Assembly: GCA_963579235.1 (NCBI GenBank)
Contig: CAUZFM010000069.1
Span: 1-14,176 of the forward strand
Source: UBA1149 sp963579235
GTDB taxonomy: Bacteria; Desulfobacterota; Binatia; UBA1149
Direction: 5' to 3'
Length of the DNA stretch: 14,176 nucleotides
Positions 1 to 7,945 of the stretch are shown in pieces. The notes beneath the pieces were generated by a model. The model was not told the origin of the DNA. It did not search any database and saw only the letters and a list, made by a program, of their open reading frames with translations. The stretch's first letter is position 1. The number at the start of each line of letters is the position of its first letter. Made by a program: the position numbers and the translations under genes.

Positions 1-2263
1 CGAGAATGTTCTCCCGGGGCGACAACAAACCCCCGGCAACTGCGGCGACAAGATTACGCGCGACCGTTTTATCGCGGGCGTATCTGTAGGCCCACACCAC
101 CTGGTTTCTCACGGCCTGGTCGGGGTCACCGAGCAGCTTGCTCAGCGGCGGGTAGTCGCTGACCAGGTGAAAACCCTCAAGCTGTTTCACCGCCTCCAGT
201 CGCACCGCGGCGTCGGGGTCGGTCAGGCGGCCCTTGAGTTCCTGGTCGAGCTCGTAGGGCAGGGCGGCTTCTATGCTGCTGCGCGGCAGGTCGGGGCCAT
301 CTCCCGCTGGCCCCAGGGTCTTGTGGGTAAGCACAACGTAGCGGCCGAAGCGGGCGTAAGGACGGTAGTTGCTTTCGATGTAGTGCTGCAATTGGAAGTA
401 GTAGAGGGCCGCCTGCGAGAAGAACAATGGGTGCCAGTGGTAGACGACGACGAATCTCGGTGGCGCCGCGTCGAGGTCGGAGATGACCTCGGCCTCTACC
501 TCGCGGCCGGGCCAGCCGGGGAAAAAATATCCGTGGCGGGTTGTATTCGGGCGACCGGCCAGGAACGAGACTACGTCGAGTGACGGAAAGGTAAAGATAC
601 GTTCGTCTTCGGCGGTATTGGTCCTGACGAACTTTACCAGCGCCGACAGGTCACCGTAAGTGGCGGCTACGCCCACGCGGTTGCGTACCGGTGCCCGCTC
701 GGAAGCGAGGCTGACGGTCTGGGGTCGTGATGGAAAGCCGCCGTCCAGGTCAACGATCGCGCCCAGCGAGTGGCCGGCCCTTATAGCCCCGATCGCAAAC
801 AGCGGCGCAAAAATCAGCGCGGTTACGGTCGCTGTGGGCAGTCGGCTGCCGCGGGCTTGCTCCCAGCGCCTGGCCAGGCCTGCCAGCAGTACCACCCCCA
901 GCAGTATAGATACCGGGGCTGATGTCACCCAGTGCATGAAGTCGGTCCTCGGGTAGATCTGCATGTAGAGAAAGACGGCGCCGGTGACAAGTACGGTGGC
1001 GTTGAGGGACGGCGTCCGACAGTCGTCGTCGGTGCCTATGCTGCGGGCCCACACCCACAACCCCAACCAGTGGGCGAGGATAACGGCCGCGAAGGCCGCT
1101 GGCTCTACTACCGACGTGACCGCGTTGTAGAAACCCTCGGGCATTGGTCGGCCGGCCAGCAACAGGCCACCGGCAACACTTGCAAGCGCGGCGGCCAGCA
1201 GCAGGAACATGTCGGTAGGCATGCCCAGGCGTGCAACCCGGCGTGGCAACGCGCGCGCGAGTATCACCATGCCCAGGCCTGCCAGGGCACCCAGAAGTAC
1301 CGGGGGATGCGAGATGAAGTAGAACTTTTCGAAGTCAGCCCCGAAGAACAAGGCCCGTTCGAGAAAACGTTGGGGGCCCAGCACGCGGTAGTAGTAAATC
1401 ATCCACGGCGCGTTGACGGCCAGGAAAGACAGCGCGAGGGTGGCCGCGCACATCAGGAGCGACGGCATTTTTCCCTGGGGCGAGGGTAGTAAGGCGGCCC
1501 TCCAGGCTACCAGCAGCGAGGCCACGGAAGCCGGTGCGAGTAGTATCCAGAACTCGCGCAACCCGGCCCTGCCGCCGAACACCACCGCCAGCCCCAGCAG
1601 TATGGCTAGCCACCAGCCCCACCAGAGCAAGCGGTTGAGCTTGGATTTCCAACGACCAGCGTCGGGCCCACCCTGCATGGGCAATACGGCCAGCGTCACG
1701 AGCGACGCGGCCGCCAGCTGAAACAGGCCCACGTTGGGCTTGAAGGCAAAGTTGATACCCGCCAGCACGCCCGTCAGCAGCAGCCAGCGCAGGCCCTTGC
1801 CCTCGCCGAACTTGAGCAGGGCGAGCATACCCCCCAGCCACAGCGGCACGTTGTACCACACCGGGTAGGGGATGTTAGAGGAGGCAAACTGGCCCTGGTA
1901 GATGGGCACCGAGGCGAGGTAGAGCAGGGGCGCGGCCAGCGACAGCCAACGTCGCCGGGTGAAATGCCAGCCCAGCAGGTAAAGCAGCGCCATGCTGACG
2001 GCCAGCGTGGTGGCCAGCACCCAGCGCCCGGCCAGCAGGGAGTGTCCCGACGCTTTCATGATCGCGCCGTGCAGCAGATAAACGCCGGGCGTGTAGCCTA
2101 TGTGGAAATCCTGGTAGAGACGGTCGCCGGCGGCAAACCTCGACATCTGCGACACCAGTGCGCCCTCGTCCGCAAAGTTGATGCCGTAGTCTACGAAGGA
2201 TCCGAAGTACAGGAGACCGAGGGCGAAGCTCAGTATGGCCATGCGGTATGGACGGCTGGTCAT
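1..2263 (-). CDS. GT-C membrane glycosyltransferase (GT39/ArnT-like) with HEAT-like C-terminal repeats, 3' end beyond the window
   Basis: An uninterrupted reading frame of 754 codons runs from ATG at 2263 off the left edge. I translated it by hand from the reverse complement and met no stop. An in-frame TAG lies seven codons upstream of the ATG, so this start is well constrained, although no strong Shine-Dalgarno precedes it. The N-terminus has a membrane segment (about residues 8-24), then a first outer loop with Asp32-Glu33 (ADEGALVSQM), followed by GDRLYQDF and GYTPG. This is the arrangement of GT-C enzymes that use polyprenyl-phosphate sugars, with the acidic pair as likely catalytic residues. 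Many hydrophobic segments follow to about residue 495. Residues about 525-650 form a soluble domain (IFTFPSLDVVSFLAGR, PPRFVVVYHW) commonly attached to this family. Residues about 673-745 contain two HEAT-like units (LTDPDAAVR and LGDPDQAVR), an unusual addition. It follows the sulfatase-like gene by 32 nt, so the two are probably cotranscribed. The likely role is transfer of a lipid-linked sugar to a surface acceptor; donor and acceptor are unknown. Confidence 0.85.
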   Translation of the reverse strand, partial: MTSRPYRMAILSFALGLLYFGSFVDYGINFADEGALVSQMSRFAAGDRLYQDFHIGYTPGVYLLHGAIMKASGHSLLAGRWVLATTLAVSMALLYLLGWHFTRRRWLSLAAPLLYLASVPIYQGQFASSNIPYPVWYNVPLWLGGMLALLKFGEGKGLRWLLLTGVLAGINFAFKPNVGLFQLAAASLVTLAVLPMQGGPDAGRWKSKLNRLLWWGWWLAILLGLAVVFGGRAGLREFWILLAPASVASLLVAWRAALLPSPQGKMPSLLMCAATLALSFLAVNAPWMIYYYRVLGPQRFLERALFFGADFEKFYFISHPPVLLGALAGLGMVILARALPRRVARLGMPTDMFLLLAAALASVAGGLLLAGRPMPEGFYNAVTSVVEPAAFAAVILAHWLGLWVWARSIGTDDDCRTPSLNATVLVTGAVFLYMQIYPRTDFMHWVTSAPVSILLGVVLLAGLARRWEQARGSRLPTATVTALIFAPLFAIGAIRAGHSLGAIVDLDGGFPSRPQTVSLASERAPVRNRVGVAATYGDLSALVKFVRTNTAEDERIFTFPSLDVVSFLAGRPNTTRHGYFFPGWPGREVEAEVISDLDAAPPRFVVVYHWHPLFFSQAALYYFQLQHYIESNYRPYARFGRYVVLTHKTLGPAGDGPDLPRSSIEAALPYELDQELKGRLTDPDAAVRLEAVKQLEGFHLVSDYPPLSKLLGDPDQAVRNQVVWAYRYARDKTVARNLVAAVAGGLLSPRENIL

Positions 2264-2295
2264 GGTGATCTTGATTCTACCCTATCGCCTGCTGG

Positions 2296-4137
2296 CTAAT
2301 GAATATACCCGAGAGCGCGGAGTTTTTCGTGGGTGATAGGGTCGATTTCAGTGGGCGCGGTACGCGTTTCGTGCTCCTCGTTGCGTTTTAGATAGGCGTT
2401 TACTTCGTCGTGGTAGGCGGCCACGAGATCGGCTTGCGATGCGGCTATATCGCGAAGCTCGCCGGGGTCTGCCCTGCGGTCAAAGAGCTGCCTCGCGCCG
2501 GCGGCCGCCGACTCTATGTAGGTGTAGCGTTCGTCGCGCAGGGCCACGCCGTCGTAGCTGCAGTCCATGTTGGCCATTTCCCAGATGTCGAAATCGGCAG
2601 AATCCGAAGCAGGGCAGGCGCCCATACTGCTGCTCAGCTCGCTGAAAACCGGTTGGGCGGCAGCAGCCGGGTCGAGAGGATTCGCAAGGAAAGGCGTGAG
2701 ATCGCGGGCCGGTGCGTTGGCGAAGGGTGGTGGCATGCCCACCAGTGATGCCACTGTCGGCCCCACGTCGGCCAGGCCCACCGGCGTTGATACGCGCAGG
2801 CCAGCCGGCACGCTCCCGGGCAGCCTGAAGATCAGCGGTACCTGCAGGGCCTGGGTGTGCAGGGTCTCACCGTGGCCCATGTAGCCGTGCTCGTTGAACT
2901 CGTCGCCGTGGTCGGAGGTGACCACCAGAAGGGTCGAGTCGGCGAGGCCCAGGTCGTTGAGCGTGTCCAGTAAGCCGCCCAGCTGTCTGTCAACGGTCCA
3001 GGTTTCTGCGTCGTACAGGGATTCTATTCTGACCAGATCGACGGGCGACAGTATAATCTGGCCCGAATTGTGGCCTATTTCAGACCAGGGGTGGTAGGTA
3101 AACTCGAACCCGCCCTCGTAGCTTGGCGACAGACGATACATCAGCAGCTGAGTGAGCTCGTCGCGGGCAGGGGTGTAAGGCGCGTGCACCTCGTAGGTGT
3201 GCACGAACATGAAAAACGGGCCGGGGGGCCGTTGCTTCAACCAGGCGGCGGCCTTGCCGAAGGTCACCGAGCCGGTGCCCGGAAAGAGCTCATTCTCGCT
3301 TACCTCGGGGCCGTTGTCATAGCGGTCAAAGCCGAGGTCAAAACCGTAGGCGCTGCTGACGAATGCGTTTTCGGTAAAGGCCACCGTGTGGTAGCCCTGC
3401 TCGGTGAAGGCCCCGGCCAGGGTGCGCGTGTCTCGCGGAATGCGCGCGTCTACGCCGGGCAGCAAGCCGTGCTGGCCGGGAGTCAGGCCGGTAAAAAGGC
3501 TCGCGTGGGCCGCCAGCGTGTTGGGAAACGGTGCCCAGGCCTGCTCGAACAGCGCTCCCTGCCCGGCCAGGCGGTCAAGGTTGGGGGTAAGGTTACGACG
3601 GTTGCCGTATACCCTCAAGCGGTCGGCCCTGAGCGTGTCGAGCGATACCACTATGACGTTGGTCGCCGGGGTGGTCGCGCTGAACAGGGTGTCGGTCGGT
3701 GCCGGACAGGTAGCCAGGGGTTGGCCCCACAGCGCCTGGGAAACGTCGTCGCCGCTCAAGCGCAGGCTGAGTTTCTCCGGTGCTGGGCGGGGCAACGTGA
3801 ACTCCAGCTCGCGCCAGCCCCAGGTGGGGCCGGTTTCAAGTTCAGCCAGCCGGGTCTCTTTGTCACCCGGGTACAGTCCGAATACGCTGAAGGTTATCGT
3901 TGCCGCCTTGCCCCGGTTAGCCAGGGGAACGCGAAGTCGGCAACCGGCCTCAACGTCGAGAGTGATCGCGGCGAGCTCTTTCTGGTCCAGTACAGGCCTG
4001 GATTCTCTGCCGGTGAGTTCACTGCCCGTGGCGGTACCTACCCTGTAAGTGCGCAGGTTGTCCGGCGAGCTGCAGGCCGACACCGTCAGCATTATCGCCA
4101 GCAGGGCCGCGTTCAGCTGTGAATTCTCGTGGCTCAT
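2296..4137 (-). CDS. Lipoprotein, sulfatase/alkaline-phosphatase superfamily (Thr-type), copy A
   Basis: The start at ATG 4137 gives 613 residues beginning MSHENSQLNAALLAIMLTVSAC, a lipoprotein signal with lipobox V-S-A-C (Cys22). The frame stays open to an ATG at 4245, but that would place 36 polar, Arg-rich residues before the signal; neither start has a good ribosome site. Residues about 45-145 are a beta-rich, jelly-roll-like module. The superfamily domain starts at NVIVVSLDTLRAD (metal ligand Asp167). The nucleophile region reads TLAAHASLFTGL, with Thr207 in the Cys/Ser position of classical sulfatases and His in the Arg position. HTYEVHAPY (His313 and His318), TSDHG (Asp409, His410) and GYMGHG (His422) are the other conserved metal or substrate residues. 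The protein ends in KLRALGYIH. It is expected to be membrane-attached and extracytoplasmic. The missing Cys/Ser argues against formylglycine chemistry; Thr is the nucleophile in related phosphoethanolamine and LTA-type transferases. The substrate is unknown. It is the first gene of a minus-strand pair with the glycosyltransferase. Confidence 0.9.
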   Translation of the reverse strand: MSHENSQLNAALLAIMLTVSACSSPDNLRTYRVGTATGSELTGRESRPVLDQKELAAITLDVEAGCRLRVPLANRGKAATITFSVFGLYPGDKETRLAELETGPTWGWRELEFTLPRPAPEKLSLRLSGDDVSQALWGQPLATCPAPTDTLFSATTPATNVIVVSLDTLRADRLRVYGNRRNLTPNLDRLAGQGALFEQAWAPFPNTLAAHASLFTGLTPGQHGLLPGVDARIPRDTRTLAGAFTEQGYHTVAFTENAFVSSAYGFDLGFDRYDNGPEVSENELFPGTGSVTFGKAAAWLKQRPPGPFFMFVHTYEVHAPYTPARDELTQLLMYRLSPSYEGGFEFTYHPWSEIGHNSGQIILSPVDLVRIESLYDAETWTVDRQLGGLLDTLNDLGLADSTLLVVTSDHGDEFNEHGYMGHGETLHTQALQVPLIFRLPGSVPAGLRVSTPVGLADVGPTVASLVGMPPPFANAPARDLTPFLANPLDPAAAAQPVFSELSSSMGACPASDSADFDIWEMANMDCSYDGVALRDERYTYIESAAAGARQLFDRRADPGELRDIAASQADLVAAYHDEVNAYLKRNEEHETRTAPTEIDPITHEKLRALGYIH

Positions 4138-4304
4138 CAATCGAAGTTGCTGCGCCGACGGGGCGGCTTCCCGGCGGTGTCTGTGCAGGCTTTCTCGTTG
4201 GGGAGCTAAGTATGGCCCAGATAAGGAGCTGGTACTACTCGCCATACCGAGACGCGGGGCCGAGCTTGATAGACATCGATAATATACCGCGTTATCTGTG
4301 AAGG
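4138..4304. promoter_or_regulatory. Divergent intergenic region between sulfatase-like genes A and B
   Basis: This 167-base gap separates two divergently transcribed lipoprotein genes and must hold promoters for both transcripts. The part next to gene B (about 4265-4298) is clearly AT-richer than the surroundings, with TTGATA at 4266-4271 and an AATATA stretch at 4281-4286. On the minus strand the same patch reads TATATTATC. I could not fit a convincing -35/-10 pair with normal 16-18 base spacing on either strand, so exact promoter positions are not called. The long upstream extension of frame A (to 4245) is considered non-coding. Confidence 0.4.
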
Positions 4305-6491
4305 ATGCTTTCTGTCGATAAGCGGCAACAGTGGGGGTGGCTCAAGGCTGGCGGCGGCGTGTTGTTGCCGCTGGCCCTGCTCGCGTTGGTGGCCGCTTGC
4401 CAGCCCGACGGGGGCAGCGTCTTTGAGCCTCGCACGAGATTCGTCGACCCCGCGCATCGCGCTGGTCGCAGCCTCGATTCCCTGCGCACGGCCGATTGGA
4501 CGCTGGCCGAAATCCAGGACGAGACGCGCTACGTTCTGCACACCGCGCCCAGGGAGCTGGTCAAGGCCCAGCGCGGCATACTGGTGCCCGAAGGCGGCGT
4601 GCTCGAGTTGCTGGCCGGCCTGCCGGTGGAGCTGGTCGACAGCGAACGCGTAGTGCTGGTTTCGCAGGTCTACTACGACAAATCCTGGCACGAACTCGCG
4701 CGCCTGGTGAAGTCGCCGTTGACGTTTGGCGGCAGCGACCCGTTTGTAAAGCTGTCCTGGCAGCTGCCAGCCGGGTTGGCCGGCAGCAGGGTGAGGATAA
4801 ACATTGAGGGCTACGGCCTGGCCGCCGGCCGCGACACGGAATACCGTACGCCGGCGGTAGTCATCGCAGAAGGATCGGTGCTGGAGTTTGGCGTCGGCCT
4901 GCTTGAGCCCGCCTGGCAACAGGGCTCGGTGCTGTTCGACCTGGAGGCCTGCGAAGGAGAACTTTGCTCGAGTATTTTTAGTCGGAAGATCGATCCCTCA
5001 ATTGCGGGCGACAGGGGCTGGAAGGACCAGCAACTCAATCTCGCCGACATGGTCGGCAAAGAAATTTCATTTAATTTTACCACTGGGCTGCTGGCCGAGG
5101 ATGACGAGGCGTTTTCGCTACCGGTCTGGTCCAACCCGACGGTGTACACCATGGTCGGTCGCGGAGCCGACGAGCCCAACATCATCCTGCTTTCCATCGA
5201 CACCCTCCGCGCTGATCACCTGGGCGCCTATGATTACGAGCGAAACACTTCGCCGTTCATCGACAAGACCTTCGGCAAGAGGGGAACCGTGTTCGAGCAC
5301 CTGGTGGCGGCTGCCACAACGACCACGCCTTCGCACATGTCGATTTTTACTTCGCTGTACCCGTCGAGCCACGGGCTTACCACGGGACTGGAACCCCTCG
5401 CCCCATCGCTCGCTACGGTGTCGGAGCTACTTCGTGTGGCGGGTTTCGAGACCGGTGCAGTGACCGAGGACGGCTGGCTGGGCATACGCCATGGTTTCGG
5501 CCGTGGGTTCAACGAGTACGCAGAGAACAAGAGTGCCAACATCATGGCACCCGAGGGGCAGGTAGACGTCACCTTCGCCAAGGCAAAGCATTGGCTCCGC
5601 AGGAACGCTGGCAAAAAATTCTTCTTGTTCATGCACACTTTCCAAGTGCACGACCCCTACGCACCCCCTGAGGCCTACCAGCAGTTGTTTGTTGATGACG
5701 GCGTTGTTGCCCCGGAGTGGGAAGGCGGCCCGATGGCCCACATGCGCAGTCCGACTCTTTACGATAGGGAGATCCGTTACACCGACGACGAGCTGAAGTC
5801 TTTTTTCGCGACCATGGAAGAACTGAAGCTGCTGGACAACACGGTCTTCATACTCACTTCCGATCACGGCGAGGAATTCGGTGAGCATGGCTACCTGGGC
5901 CACGGTGCCCACATGCACGACGAGGTACAGAGGGTGCCGCTCATGTTCTACGGACCCGGTGTGCGGCGCGGGTACCGAATTGCAGAGCCGGTAAGCCACA
6001 TTGATATCATGCCCACCATACTGGAGATCGCCGGTGTGGGTGGTAGCGGACAGGCGCGCGGGCTGAGCCTGGTCAAATTGCTGGACGGCGAGCGAACTGG
6101 TGACCTGCGCGATCGGTCCCTGTTCAGCGAGGGCTGGACTTCGCAGATTCTTTACTCTGACATGAAGCGTGGCCTTTTTGACAAGCCGGCGTTGTCGGTG
6201 CGCATAGCGGGCGATAAACTCCACCGTTATCGCAACGGCGACGATTTCAGCTACGAGTACTTCGATCTCCACGACGATCCGGGTGAGACCAACGACCTGC
6301 TTGTTTCCGATGCCTCAATTTCCGGCACTGCCCGGGCCGTTGAGCTTAGGCGCCTGGTGGACGGCCACCTCCACGAGGCGGCCATCGTTCGCAGCGAACT
6401 GCTCAGCGGCAGGGTAGAGGTGGCGCCCGACGAAAATTTTCTTGACCCGGCCAGGGAAGAAAAGCTCCGCGCGCTGGGTTATATTGAATAG
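4305..6491 (+). CDS. Lipoprotein, sulfatase/alkaline-phosphatase superfamily (Thr-type), copy B
   Basis: This is a 728-residue protein. The ATG at 4305 is fixed by an in-frame TGA two codons upstream; GAAGG touches the ATG directly, so the ribosome site is unusually close. The signal sequence ends with lipobox L-V-A-A-C (Cys32). The region before the catalytic domain is about 260 residues, much longer than in copies A and C, and looks like two beta-sandwich modules (about 75-190 and 190-285). The catalytic domain begins NIILLSIDTLRAD (Asp299). The nucleophile motif is TTPSHMSIFTSLYPSSHG, with Thr340 where sulfatases have Cys/Ser and His344 where they have Arg. Later come FMHTFQVHDPY, TSDHGEEFGEHG (Asp520, His521) and GHGAHMH (His533). 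The C-terminus is EEKLRALGYIE. It is predicted to be lipid-anchored outside the cytoplasm. Reaction and substrate are unknown: phospho-group or sulfate transfer or hydrolysis are all possible. The permease gene follows after 119 bases. Confidence 0.92.
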   Translation: MLSVDKRQQWGWLKAGGGVLLPLALLALVAACQPDGGSVFEPRTRFVDPAHRAGRSLDSLRTADWTLAEIQDETRYVLHTAPRELVKAQRGILVPEGGVLELLAGLPVELVDSERVVLVSQVYYDKSWHELARLVKSPLTFGGSDPFVKLSWQLPAGLAGSRVRINIEGYGLAAGRDTEYRTPAVVIAEGSVLEFGVGLLEPAWQQGSVLFDLEACEGELCSSIFSRKIDPSIAGDRGWKDQQLNLADMVGKEISFNFTTGLLAEDDEAFSLPVWSNPTVYTMVGRGADEPNIILLSIDTLRADHLGAYDYERNTSPFIDKTFGKRGTVFEHLVAAATTTTPSHMSIFTSLYPSSHGLTTGLEPLAPSLATVSELLRVAGFETGAVTEDGWLGIRHGFGRGFNEYAENKSANIMAPEGQVDVTFAKAKHWLRRNAGKKFFLFMHTFQVHDPYAPPEAYQQLFVDDGVVAPEWEGGPMAHMRSPTLYDREIRYTDDELKSFFATMEELKLLDNTVFILTSDHGEEFGEHGYLGHGAHMHDEVQRVPLMFYGPGVRRGYRIAEPVSHIDIMPTILEIAGVGGSGQARGLSLVKLLDGERTGDLRDRSLFSEGWTSQILYSDMKRGLFDKPALSVRIAGDKLHRYRNGDDFSYEYFDLHDDPGETNDLLVSDASISGTARAVELRRLVDGHLHEAAIVRSELLSGRVEVAPDENFLDPAREEKLRALGYIE

Positions 6492-6610
6492 CTCCTCGCG
6501 ATATGTACCAACTGCATTAAGCTGAAGTGCTACACTGTGGGTGCCGGTATGGGTTCTGGTTGATCTGGCCCGCTTGCCGGCTTTTCTGGAACCCCTTCAG
6601 CCGAACAGAG

Positions 6611-7891
6611 ATGTCTCATTCCCCAGTTAAAAGACTTGGCATGACCAGTGCCGCGGCCGTGGTCATGGGCAACATGATAGGGGCCGGCGTGTTCACTACT
6701 TCGGGTTTCGCGTTGGCCGATCTCGGTGATCCCACTATCGTGCTGGTGGCCTGGGTAGTGGGCGGAGTGCTGGCCATGTTCGGCGCGCTTTCTTACGGTG
6801 CGCTCGTGCGCCGGATGCCCGAGTCCGGTGGCGAATATCTTTTCCTTTCGAGGGCGGTGCACCCTGCCGCGGGTTTCATGGCCGGCTGGGTTTCATTGCT
6901 CGCCGGCTTCACGGCGCCTATTGCTGCGGCGGCGCTGGGCCTGCAGGCCTACGTGGCTTACTCCTTCGGTGTCACGGTGCGCCCCGAATGGATCGGCACT
7001 ATCGCGATACTGGCAGCTGGGTTGATGCACGGCCTGCGCGTGCGAGATGGAGTCCTGCTGCAGAACATCGCGGTTGGTCTGAAGATGATAGTGATCGGCG
7101 GCTTCCTGGTATACGGAGCGTTCGCGCTGCCTGATCTTCCGCCGTCGCTGGCGCCGGCTCCTGCCTTTGAGCTCGGAGCCTTCGCTGTTACCCTTGTGTG
7201 GGTATCTTTCGCCTACTCGGGATGGAACGCAGCTGTGTACATGGCCGAGGAAGTATCAGACCCGGAGAAGACGATTCAGCGTTCGCTTATCCTCGCCACG
7301 GGGGCCGTTACCGTGGTGTACCTGGGGCTCAACGCCATTTTTGTTTACTCGGCACCCATCGAGATGTTGGCCGGCAGGGCCGAGATCGGCGCGGTCGCTG
7401 CCGAAGCGCTCGGCGGCGCGCCTCTCAAACGCGCGGTGTCGGCCATCGTCGTACTTGCCCTCTTTACTTCGATTTCTTCGATGATCATGGCTGGTCCCAG
7501 GGTCTACGCGAAGATGGCAGACGACGGCTTGTTTCCGGCGTTCTTCAAGGCAGGGGCCAAGTCACCGGGCGCCGCGGTCGCGCTTCAGACCGGCCTCGCG
7601 TTGGTCGTTCTATGGTCCACCGGCCTGGCCCAGTTGCTGGGCTACATAGGCTTCACCCTGGGCTTGTCGGCCGCCGCTACGGTGGGGGCATTGTTGAAGC
7701 TCCGCCTGCGCGAGGGCGCCGAGAGGGTTCCCATACCGGGTTTCCCCTGGGTGCCGGGTATATTCATAGCGTCCACCCTGCTTATTGCTGGTTTCATGGC
7801 AGTGAGGGAACCGTTACAGGCGGGGCTGGGGCTGCTTACCGCGCTGGTAGGACTGCCGCTTTACTTTTTTGCGAAACGAAGAGCTGCTTGA
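6611..7891 (+). CDS. APC-family amino-acid permease
   Basis: This is a polytopic membrane protein of 426 residues with about 12 hydrophobic segments. I chose ATG 6611 (MSHSPVKRLGM) because the sequence then goes straight into the first membrane helix; an upstream in-frame GTG at 6527 would add 28 residues rich in Cys and Trp with no ribosome site. The first helix carries GNMIGAGVF (residues 20-28), the unwound Gly-rich substrate-binding segment typical of the amino acid-polyamine-organocation superfamily. Other family marks are PESGGEYLFL (70-79), the segment around YSGWNAAVYMAEE (202-214) followed by DPEKTI, and GPRVYAKMADDGLFP (295-309). It probably imports or exchanges an amino acid or polyamine at the inner membrane; the substrate cannot be told from sequence. 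It lies between a sulfatase-like gene and an FkbM gene on the same strand, but its link to glycan modification is unclear and it may be a passenger. Confidence 0.9.
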   Translation: MSHSPVKRLGMTSAAAVVMGNMIGAGVFTTSGFALADLGDPTIVLVAWVVGGVLAMFGALSYGALVRRMPESGGEYLFLSRAVHPAAGFMAGWVSLLAGFTAPIAAAALGLQAYVAYSFGVTVRPEWIGTIAILAAGLMHGLRVRDGVLLQNIAVGLKMIVIGGFLVYGAFALPDLPPSLAPAPAFELGAFAVTLVWVSFAYSGWNAAVYMAEEVSDPEKTIQRSLILATGAVTVVYLGLNAIFVYSAPIEMLAGRAEIGAVAAEALGGAPLKRAVSAIVVLALFTSISSMIMAGPRVYAKMADDGLFPAFFKAGAKSPGAAVALQTGLALVVLWSTGLAQLLGYIGFTLGLSAAATVGALLKLRLREGAERVPIPGFPWVPGIFIASTLLIAGFMAVREPLQAGLGLLTALVGLPLYFFAKRRAA

Positions 7892-7933
7892 GTCGCGGGC
7901 GGCCGCGTGGAAGGATTCCGAATGTCCATTTGT

Positions 7934-7937
7934 AGGA
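7934..7937 (+). promoter_or_regulatory. Ribosome binding site deciding the start of the lipoprotein FkbM gene
   Basis: GGAG lies 8 bases before ATG 7946. The two upstream in-frame starts (7907 and 7922) lack such a site. This supports translation starting at the lipoprotein signal sequence rather than at a longer cytoplasmic form. Confidence 0.75.
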
Positions 7938-7945
7938 GATTGCAT

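Noticed and set aside
932..1489. Plus-strand frames between 167 and 2299
   Set aside because: These oppose the long uninterrupted minus-strand glycosyltransferase frame, which has clear GT-C motifs and membrane segments.
3070..4122. 350-codon open frame on the plus strand
   Set aside because: Antisense shadow of sulfatase-like gene A; no domain and no ribosome site.
4138..4245. Longer N-terminus for sulfatase-like gene A (ATG 4245)
   Set aside because: It would put 36 polar, Arg-rich residues before a complete lipoprotein signal and has no ribosome site.
5427..6272. 281-codon open frame on the minus strand
   Set aside because: Antisense shadow of sulfatase-like gene B, whose catalytic motifs cover the same bases.
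6527..6610. Longer N-terminus for the permease (GTG 6527)
   Set aside because: It adds a Cys/Trp-rich stretch untypical of APC permeases and has no ribosome site; ATG 6611 fits the family.
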